A DNA stretch of 64,000 nt from assembly GCA_964019695.1 (NCBI GenBank), contig OZ026525.1:63148253-63212252 (forward strand). The letters run 5' to 3'. The notes under the pieces were generated by a model. It did not search any database. It had not been told where the DNA came from and worked only from the letters and a program-made list of their open reading frames with translations. Both the position numbers and the translations under genes were made by a program. This stretch comes from Loripinus fragilis (Eukaryota; Mollusca; Bivalvia; Lucinida; Lucinidae). Shown piece by piece: positions 55,961 through 64,000 of this stretch (position 1 is its first letter; each line of letters opens with the position of its first letter).

Positions 55961-58680
55961 GGTCAAATCAAGTAATGGAGGACAACAGAAATAGTGGTTG
56001 TGAATACAGCAAAATACCAGGATATAGAAACATTTATAAGATTTTCAAGAGGTACTGTCCAGTCCTAAAACGTACCTTTACATTGATTTTTCCCTACATT
56101 ACTTTAGTTTAGCGCCAAAAAGAGTTCTAAAGTCGCAAGTCACAACTTACAAGTCATACGTCACAAGTCAAAATTCCAAATGCCACCTCACAATATTAGT
56201 GTATGCCGCTGTGTAATCCCGTGTGCACTTTTGGGTAAAAGTGTCAAACATACATTTTCTTGTAGAAAAATGTATTCTGTTTAAGAAACAAGATTTTTTT
56301 CATTTTTTTCTTGCTGTATTAACGTCATGGTGACGTCACAAAGTGATGTACCCATTTTTGGCTTATTTAGGGCTTGGAAATTGAGTACTATGAATTCCAG
56401 CTGGCCTAAACACGTACTGTTTGATCAGTTGTAGTAATATTACTAGCGATATATTGTATTTTAGCATAGACTCTGCCCCAGAATTATAAATATGTTACAT
56501 TTACTTCAAAATGATGTCAGTATAAGAAAAAAATGACGTCAGTATCAAAATGAAAAGTCTGTTATAGTGAAAGCTCAAATGACATTATATAACAATATGC
56601 TAAAAGACCCTCCTCTCCCACTGCTGGGATATTGTAAACTATGACTTTCTGAAACTACATTATATAAGATATAAATGACACATGTTAGCTCTCTTACCGG
56701 TAACAGCCATGTTAACTACGTTACCCTATTGTAATTTCATATCCTATTGTGCGAATACCAAGTTATATCTAATTCTTATCTATCTACATGCTGATTGCCT
56801 TAAAATAATTTATCAAAAAGGAGCAAACAGACAGTATGCGTTTAAACATTAAACCTCTATGATATTACAGTTTATTTGTTATCTACTTCAAATGTATTAC
56901 TACTTAATGCAATACTATCACTAGACTATCGGCAGCCAAAATATCTCTGAGAGGGAGTTTTGTAGTTTTTTTTCTAAAACCAGAATATATAAGCCACAAA
57001 ATAATGTATCTTAACTCTGTATTGGATACAGCGTTACTTCGTTACCCTGAAATAAAAGGAACTCCTATCAAAGTGTTGCTTATTCTTACGTGAAAATATA
57101 ATATTTTAATTGTATTCAAATGACTAGCAATATGATTTTATAAAAAAGGACCTATTATGTACTTTACTTTCTTTTAAAGGCATTATGTTAAAGCAAAACA
57201 GCAATTTATGAGTTTACACTGCTGGTGGTTTATTTACTGTCGTTCAACTGCCAGTAAGTACCATTAGCTGAAAATATCAACAAAACGTTGATGATCATGG
57301 GAAGACATTTGAGCCTTAATCACATAAAACGTCATTTCAAGTCTGTGTATTTTATTAAATATGTAAACCACATTTTAGAAGCTGCTTATTTTATGATCCA
57401 TTAATGTTTCTTTAATGCTTATATGATATTCATTATTTCACTGACACTCGTGTATTTGCTTCTTTTTACACATAACATGGTATAAAAAAGACGCCTTTCT
57501 TCACTGACAACACCTCATTTTAGATAAAACAATAAGATTCAGCATGATGTAGATTTAAGTTAGTAAGATCCATCTCACATTGTGTAAGCCAACTATTGAT
57601 TACAACAACTATAATGATACCATTCAAAAACAAAAACTCACTCAGAATTCGTTAAAATTGTAACTTATTTCAGACGTAGGTCAAAATCGGGCCCTTTGAA
57701 GTGTTTTGGAAACTTAACAACTATTTCCCCACATATGACAAATGTCAAGCCTATTCCTATGGTTATAATCGCTTTAAATCTGATGGAAGTCTAGTTTGTT
57801 GAGGTATTAGAATACCATACGTTGGCAAAATGCATCACAAGACAATTTTAAGGAAATATTACACTTATCATCTATTCTGTCTGATTCTAAAAGTTTGTGA
57901 AGCATTGGAATAGAACAACATTTGTTTTTATGGATCATGATAGTCATAATTTGAAAGAAATAGGTTTATCACCCAGAAGAGTTCCCTGGCGTTGTTAGTA
58001 TACCATGTATATTGTAGCCATTGCTATATTAATGGGCCCAAATAAAGTATTGGTTAATTTGTTTTGCATTATCCTATCAATTAGATTTAGTCTTGAAGTT
58101 GAATTTTGTTTCAGATAATAATGATCATTTTGATATTTAGCTAGTCAAATGTGAACATTATGATTGATACAAATATACATCGATTTAATTTTTGCATATT
58201 TCAAAACAAACAGAATAGATTAACTGTGGTTAAGGAAAGAATAATTAAAAGGATTAAGCCCATTTGATTTTGGTACTTTGCAAGTGAGTCTATCATTAGC
58301 GACAGTGTTGATACTGAGCATAGTGCCCTCTTAATGCTGATATTTGCTAGAACAGTTAACATTTCTGCGCGATTCTATTGAATCTATATCCTGGCGAGTT
58401 TACAACTTATTCTAATGTTTAATACACATATAACTCATTATTATTCCATTTACCATGTTTACAAGGTTCCTTTAATATTTTTGCAAAGTCACAGTCTATT
58501 CAAGCATATAAGCATACATTGCTAAATCTAAGTCAGATCTTATGACTGCACTTTTTTTTTATTAAATATTTCACTTTCTATCCAGCATTCTGAAGAACAT
58601 TGTAAAATCTTTTTACAATATATAACTTTAATGACAACTGGTCAAATTTGGCTGGACATAATTTTGGCTGAGAAAAAATA
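55961..58680. other. No gene seen; a consensus CRE at 56331
   Basis: Long AT-rich stretch. TGACGTCA at 56331-56338, with TGACGTCAG again near 56533, is a full CREB/ATF-type palindrome, but no transcription unit is evident, so its meaning is open. Confidence 0.35.
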
Positions 58681-58682
58681 GA

Positions 58683-59590
58683 AAGTGAGTATGATCAGGA
58701 AATACCAGAATCTCAAACTGCAGAAAACGCATGGCACCGCGAGGTATAGCAACACAACAATCACGAAAAACCAGGAAGACAAATTAAGCAAAGCAACCAG
58801 TTCTCTTCCCCATCAAGATGATCGCAAAACTAGAATGGACATAAAGTAACGAACACCAAAAATAGAACAATTACATACTCTCACAATGGGAGTAACAAAA
58901 CAATTAACAGCAATTCAACAGCAACAGAACCACCGCCTTAGAATGGATAAAGTTTGTATTTAAATTGGTATTGAAGTAACATCTGGCCTCTTTCCTTGGA
59001 TCTAATGTGATCATTGCCACTATAACCGATTTTCCCATGATTGGTTGAGCAAGTCATCAGAAGCATTTAGTTGATGTGATTGACAGTTTCGTTGAACAAC
59101 GAAAGCTATGTTCAATATAAACTTAAATTAATTTGCATACGCAACTAGATGCCAGGATACAGGTCGATTTGGTGACAGTCTCTTTAAACAATAACTGATT
59201 ACAGACAGTAATAATGCATACCCCCTCAAAACATTTTAGTAATTAGAATGGTTATTCTTTTATGGTAAATGAACCTAAATATACATGGATACATGGAATC
59301 TAGCCTTATCATGGCAACTTTTGTTTGTTTTGATTCTTTACGTCCTAGTTTATAGTTTTTCACTTATATCTGGCGGTTCTGTTGTTATTCATTCATTGTC
59401 TATTATTACTCCCATTTTTGTGGAGTTTTGTGTTTGGTCCTTGTTTTGGTATTCAGTACTTTTTGTCCATCAAGTGTTGCAATCACCTTGATGGGGAAGA
59501 GATAGTTGGTTGCTTTATTTTAATTGTGTTCCTGATGTCTTGTGGCTGTTAGTGTTCTGTGGCTCTTCCTCACGGTTATATTGCAATATT
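58683..59590. repeat. Inverted pair of the 'gtgagtatgatcaggaaatacc' repeat
   Basis: The plus copy at 58683-58945 and the minus copy at about 59366-59590 face each other across 420 bp of unrelated sequence, itself containing a fragment of the tRNA-SINE 3' end (59327-59346). Shared blocks: 'aacagcaacagaaccaccgcc' against 'ggcggttctgttgtt', and 'catcaag(a/g)tgat'. Confidence 0.6.
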
Positions 59591-60310
59591 GTGACATGCT
59601 AGGTAAACTTTAGAAAAAAACAACAACAGTTGAATGAACATGAACTACATGTATTCGACTTCAATATTTCGCCCAGATGTACAAAGTTCTGGTAGGAAAA
59701 ATATAGATTTACAGTTTTTGCTTATGAACTTTTCAAGGTCAAAATTGTTTTTTAAATAATACCAGAAATACATATATTTGGGTCAAAATACTTGTAGATA
59801 TTGTAGTCAGATAATTGTAGTTCATGTTCATGCAAATGGTTTTCTCTAAAGTTCACACAGCGTGTTACAATATTGCAAACGGTATCAAACCAGGAAGTAA
59901 CTCTAAAAAGATTGATAAGCATGCTGCCAATTGCTCAAAAGTAGTATGTTGGGGCGTAGAGAGATCTATATGAAATGTATATATTGTACATACAACAATG
60001 TGGCCAAAGTGATCTAAATTACTGAAATGTAAATGTAGCGTGTCTATTTATGTACCAGCGATATTGAAGATGAGTTTCATTTTATTTTAATTTGTCCTGC
60101 ATATATTGATCTCAGGAAAACAAATATACATAAATATTTTCACACTAGACCTAGTTGGTATAAACTTACAATCTTACTAACTTCAACAAAATTTAAGCAA
60201 ATGAAAAACCTTGCAATCTACATGTATCTACTAAAAGCTTTTAAAGTAAGGACTGAAGCTATTAATATAGTAAATACTGTATAACCAACACCTATATTCC
60301 AAAGCAAATA
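59591..60310. other. No feature recognised
   Basis: Nothing supported. Confidence 0.4.
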
Positions 60311-60315
60311 TTTAC

Positions 60316-60409
60316 CTGTCTCAAACGAAGTCTGCGATAGTAGATGCTTGTTAGAACTGCCTGAAGAGACAGTACTACTTGCCATATACGACGCATTTCC
60401 ATACACACC
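60316..60409 (-). CDS. Candidate internal exon on the minus strand
   Basis: On the minus strand a T-rich tract ending aactag precedes 94 bp that end in GAGACAG/gtaaat, a good donor. Two frames are open. The one giving NASYMASSTVSSGSSNKHLL has a natural, serine-rich composition. I do not recognise the family. Confidence 0.3.
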
Positions 60410-60507
60410 CTAGTTAAACTAAGTTTAATAATACCAAAAAACAAAACAACATAAAAAAACTCCAGCTGATAAGTTTTTAGAAATAATTTTTCGACAATTT
60501 TAGACAA

Positions 60508-60577
60508 ACGTGTTTGCGATGAAAGTGGAAAAGGAGACTTTCTGCCAACTTCTCCAAAAGGTCTGGTACTTGTGGCG
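60508..60577 (-). CDS. Second candidate minus-strand exon upstream
   Basis: Follows attctctag on the minus strand and encodes, in one frame, ATSTRPFGEVGRKSPFPLS. The donor side (acac/gtttgt) is weak. With 60316-60409 it could be part of one gene transcribed leftwards. Confidence 0.25.
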
Positions 60578-60579
60578 CC

Positions 60580-61385
60580 TAGAGAATATTGTGTATATAG
60601 ATGAAGATTTTTCAAAAATTTGAATTCGTCCTAAATTTCAAAGTTTTAATTGACAGATAAAATTATTGGTATAGGCGTGACAGAAAGGGTAGTCTCAAAA
60701 AATATTCGTAAGTCGGTGCATATCCCGTTAATCAAAGGTTGTGCATAACATAAAAATGCCGTTTGCAGATTTACCAAGCATAAGCAGAATCAACTTTGAT
60801 CAGGCTTATTAGTAGGAGCAAAGGTTGGGTATACGCATGACGTTCCATTTTTTCTTGTGCACGTGCTATGAAATGAACGGTTTTGAGATGACCCCACTAG
60901 CATTGCAGGAGCGAATCAGGTGCAATTTCCACAATTTGAACAAGCCATCTATTGCTTTAGTAACTGAATTATGCGTTGCAATGTAACTTTTTGACTTGCA
61001 AAAAATGTTCAAAGAGTGCATCGAAGCACAAAGGAACCTGCAACATCTTGGATGTTGGAACTGTCTGGAGAAGTTGGCGGAGATATTCGTGAATACTTTT
61101 TATCGGGATAAGTTTTTCGATAAATGACATAGTAAAAAGTTATTGTAAAAAATTAGTTCTAAAAACTTTAACGCTGGATTTTTTTTGTTATCTTTTAGTC
61201 ATGTACTCGTGGATGCTTGTTAGAATAGTCCCACAGAGACGCTTCTAGCAAGCATACATGAAGCGAGCCCAGATTGACTATAATCCAAACTAGCATTTAC
61301 TTGTTCCATTTTCCTTTGCTTCAGAATAGAAATACTAGTTATTACCAGTCCATGTATTAATAAATGTTTGACGCTCTCAGTAATA
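60580..61385. other. No feature recognised
   Basis: Region between the candidate exons and the LINE 3' end; nothing supported. Confidence 0.4.
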
Positions 61386-61386
61386 G

Positions 61387-64000
61387 TAAGTAAGTGAATT
61401 TTATTATAGTGACATGTGTTATAAATATACAATATAAACATCAAAAAGTGTGTCTAACAACACCCGGCCGCATTGGGCCTACAAGTCACTTTAAGCATTT
61501 TATATTTGTACAAAAAAAAAGAGAAAATAGAGTTTCACTATAGAATATCCGTATCATACGTGATTTTGCATGAGCATTTTACGTTCACTTTCAAATACTT
61601 TGAAAATGTGCATATAAATATATAATACTGGCAGTAAATGTATGGTTTCAATTATAGAGTACAGACTTTCTTCGTTGCATAGCATCCACAATAAATTTTG
61701 CAACATAAATAAAGTGGTTTTCAACAACATGCCTAAGTTTTTCAACATCATTCAACAGCAAAAAAATTGATTTTGTTTCAGTCGCTTTATCAATTAGAGA
61801 TTGTCTGAGATCATGGTAACATGCACATTTGAACAAAAAATGAATCTCATCTTCAGTTTCATTTGAATTACAAATGTTACATGTTCTCTCATGAACACTT
61901 AAACCTGAATATCTCCCTGTCTCTACTCTGAGGGGTAAAATACCGCACCTGAATTGGGCGAAATGCGATTTCTCCAATTTTGTCATATTAGAAAGTAGAT
62001 ATTTTTCTGTTTTAAATTCGGATTTGAACTCTCTATAGGTTTTTAGTTTTGAAACAGTTTGTATTTTATTTGACCAATCGACCCGATGATTGTCCAAAAG
62101 CTGATTCTCAATATGGTTTAAATCAACGGGCGTTTTGTCATAAAAATTAGTCAAAAGATCTACTTTCGTTAGAATAGTTTTCACATCTGAACACCAGCTT
62201 TTACCACCAGGCATAGAATAATCATAATTAAAAATCTTCTTAGTCAGCCTATTTTCATCCATATTTACAAGTCTATTCCACAAACGTAAGACATTAGCCC
62301 AACGCCTGCTCGTTGAAACTACCCAGCCCATATCTCCAGTTATTGCTAATATAGGTGTGAATCTATGCACTCCCATAAAATACCTAATCGCCCGATTTTG
62401 AATCATATCAATTTTATCAAAACTTTTGAAACCCCAGACCCCAGAACAGTAATCTAATACAGGTACAACACATGAGTAATACAGTTGACTATACGTTTTA
62501 AATCCCACATCTTTATATGAATGAATTTTTGATATAACAGCACCAAGAGCTCTCCCTCCTGCTTTAGATAAAGTTTCTGCTATTATACTAGAGTCCATGT
62601 GTTCATTAAGATGTACTCCAAGATATCTATAAACTGACAAATAATCAACAGTGTGGTTTCCAACCTTAAAATCGAAATTACTACATCTTTTCCCTTTGTT
62701 TCTAAAATGCATTGCATTTGTCTTGGAAAAATTGATAATAAGTCGCCACTTCCTACACCATTCATTGACAAAATTTAAAAGATCTTTCATATCATTTTCA
62801 CTTTCTGCCAAAAGTAAAACGTCATCAGCATATGCCAAGCAACATAGTTTGTTTTCACCAAATGCAACACCTTTATTCAGATCATTTAAGCCACAAATGA
62901 GATCATTGATAAAGAAAGCAAAGATAGTTGGCGAACTGGAATCGCCCTGTCGTACACCTGATGACACAGGAAACCAGTCTGTCAACATACCATTAAGCTT
63001 CACACATGCTGATGTATCGGAAAGCATAGATTTTACAGAGTTATAAAATTTCCCATTAATTCCACTTGATAATAACTTGTACAATAAAACATTTCTATCA
63101 ACATAATCAAAGGCTTTTTTGAAATCTATGAATACCCCAAAGGTGTCTTTCTTTTGTGAAAGTCGGTTTCTTATAAGGGTGCATGCAGAATATACATGAT
63201 CTTCACAGGACCGCTTTCGACGGAAACCATTCTGTTCTTCCGCTAATAAATTTTCATCTTCCAAATAATTCAAAAATCTGTTGTTTATTACAGCCGAATA
63301 AAGTTTACTTACAACAGATAAAAGACTTATACCCCGGTAGTTCAGTGGGATACGCTTATCTTTTGTAGAGTCCTTTGGAATTGGGGCAATCATCGCCTTT
63401 TTCCAAACACTAGGCAAAATACCTGTATCAAAACATAAATTAAACAGAGCATGTAAAACATCAATTATAATGGGAAATTTTAGAACTTCGTATGGTATTT
63501 TATCAAAACCTGAGCTTTTACCGTTTTTGGCACAATTTACTACCTTTTTGACCTCACAGTGCGAGATAGGTACATTTAAAATGGGATTTTGCTCAAAAAG
63601 GGGATCAAGCATTCCATCTTCTAAAAACATTTTTTCAGACAAAATTTCGTGGTAAAATCGGTCATCAAAATTCTCATTGGGTTCAGCATTATAAAGGTTT
63701 TCAAAATCGCTTGACCATTTCTGAAATACAAAATTTTCATCTGATATGATATTTTCATCATCCCCGTAGACTTCCATTGGTATGGAGCCTTTCCGCTTTG
63801 GGCCTAACTGTTTAATGTGATCCCAAAATGCTTTTGGGTTTTCTGTGCTTACTTGTTCGACATTAATTGCTAATGAACGCCTGTATTCTCTTTCTGCAGA
63901 CCTTAATCGTTTTTCAAAAATATTTCGTGCAGTTTTAAAGTCATTTCTTAAACGATTTTTCATGTACCGATCTCCCTGAAATTTCAAGAAGGCTTTCTCT
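61387..64000 (-). mobile_element. LINE (non-LTR retrotransposon), 3' portion, cut by the window edge
   Basis: Transcribed leftwards. A long open frame with reverse transcriptase is followed by a 260-bp 3' untranslated region that contains AATAAA (about 61400) and ends in a short CTTA repeat (cacttacttac). There is no long poly(A). The 5' part, including any endonuclease, lies beyond position 64000. The frame has no stop up to the edge, so the element may be recent. Confidence 0.88.
61648..64000 (-). CDS. LINE ORF2 protein, reverse transcriptase and C-terminal domain (partial)
   Basis: The frame is open from the window edge (at least 784 codons), so the start is not in view; the TTG at 63987 is not a real start. 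Counting from there, the reverse transcriptase lies at about residues 180-450. It shows PIPKDSTKDKRIPLNYRGIS, EEQNGFRRKRSCEDH, motif A FIDFKKAFDYVDR (about 286), GVRQGDSSSPTIFAFFINDL, and the catalytic loop AYADDVLLLAES (about 385). The region after it includes YLGVHLN and LDYCSGVWG, and near the C-terminus a C-x2-C-x9-H-x4-C zinc-binding pattern (CNICNSNETEDEIHFLFKC), common in LINE proteins. It primes cDNA synthesis at nicked target DNA. All catalytic residues visible are intact. The clade (jockey-like or other) cannot be fixed without the endonuclease. Confidence 0.93.
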   Translation of the reverse strand, partial: EKAFLKFQGDRYMKNRLRNDFKTARNIFEKRLRSAEREYRRSLAINVEQVSTENPKAFWDHIKQLGPKRKGSIPMEVYGDDENIISDENFVFQKWSSDFENLYNAEPNENFDDRFYHEILSEKMFLEDGMLDPLFEQNPILNVPISHCEVKKVVNCAKNGKSSGFDKIPYEVLKFPIIIDVLHALFNLCFDTGILPSVWKKAMIAPIPKDSTKDKRIPLNYRGISLLSVVSKLYSAVINNRFLNYLEDENLLAEEQNGFRRKRSCEDHVYSACTLIRNRLSQKKDTFGVFIDFKKAFDYVDRNVLLYKLLSSGINGKFYNSVKSMLSDTSACVKLNGMLTDWFPVSSGVRQGDSSSPTIFAFFINDLICGLNDLNKGVAFGENKLCCLAYADDVLLLAESENDMKDLLNFVNEWCRKWRLIINFSKTNAMHFRNKGKRCSNFDFKVGNHTVDYLSVYRYLGVHLNEHMDSSIIAETLSKAGGRALGAVISKIHSYKDVGFKTYSQLYYSCVVPVLDYCSGVWGFKSFDKIDMIQNRAIRYFMGVHRFTPILAITGDMGWVVSTSRRWANVLRLWNRLVNMDENRLTKKIFNYDYSMPGGKSWCSDVKTILTKVDLLTNFYDKTPVDLNHIENQLLDNHRVDWSNKIQTVSKLKTYREFKSEFKTEKYLLSNMTKLEKSHFAQFRCGILPLRVETGRYSGLSVHERTCNICNSNETEDEIHFLFKCACYHDLRQSLIDKATETKSIFLLLNDVEKLRHVVENHFIYVAKFIVDAMQRRKSVLYN

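Noticed and set aside
62651..63655. Plus-strand ORFs opposite the LINE frame
   Set aside because: Antisense shadows of the reverse-transcriptase frame.

Overview
This is a window of eukaryotic, AT-rich nuclear DNA from an animal, most likely a bivalve mollusc (clam type). That inference rests on the dispersed repeats I recognise: arrays rich in TGACCT/AGGTCA, the 'gctcacctgag ... attgtgatc' family, short palindromic elements with a cagactgcgc/gcgcaggctg core, tRNA-derived SINEs, and 'cagtaaaacctgtcttaagcgg' MITEs. There is no bacterial-style gene density. Nearly everything that can be supported is mobile or repetitive DNA; only a few short stretches look like host exons, all at low confidence.

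Layout. 1-4.1 kb: one candidate exon (206-316), then a diverged two-unit tandem repeat and a bivalve-type dispersed repeat. 4.1-6.9 kb: a fold-back element with a SINE-like tail inserted in one arm, then a three-unit satellite of about 560 bp. 6.98-12.10 kb: a complete Ty3/gypsy LTR retrotransposon (132-bp LTRs, AGGGG target duplication, Gag-Pol in one frame broken by four nonsense codons). It sits almost at the end of a 1-kb repeat whose second copy lies at 16.64-17.67 kb. Between the two copies are degenerate 250-bp repeats, split by a 2.2-kb TIR transposon. 18.67-25.98 kb: a 7.3-kb element with very long terminal inverted repeats, apparently flanked by TATAAA, carrying later insertions. 26.3-28.3 kb: SINE and dispersed-repeat fragments. 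28.38-32.29 kb: a 3.9-kb TIR element whose interior is 185-bp units in two opposed orientations, inserted in an older repeat. 34.79-48.93 kb: three head-to-tail copies of a 4.4-4.85-kb TIR element joined through palindromic TA junctions, the most striking structure here. 49-51 kb: two palindromic MITEs in opposite orientation. 53.7-54.6 kb: a candidate exon abutting an inverted copy of the 26.5-27.2 kb repeat. 58.7-59.6 kb: an inverted repeat pair. 60.3-60.6 kb: two candidate minus-strand exons. 61.39-64.0 kb: the 3' part of a LINE with a long open reverse-transcriptase frame running off the right edge.

The only clear enzymes are those of the gypsy element and the LINE. All the TIR elements lack a recognisable transposase and would have to be moved by enzymes encoded elsewhere. 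The repeated nesting (element in repeat, with a second repeat copy serving as an empty-site reference) gives a partial relative chronology of insertions. All similarities and identities were judged by eye; family names not supported by conserved motifs are inference.
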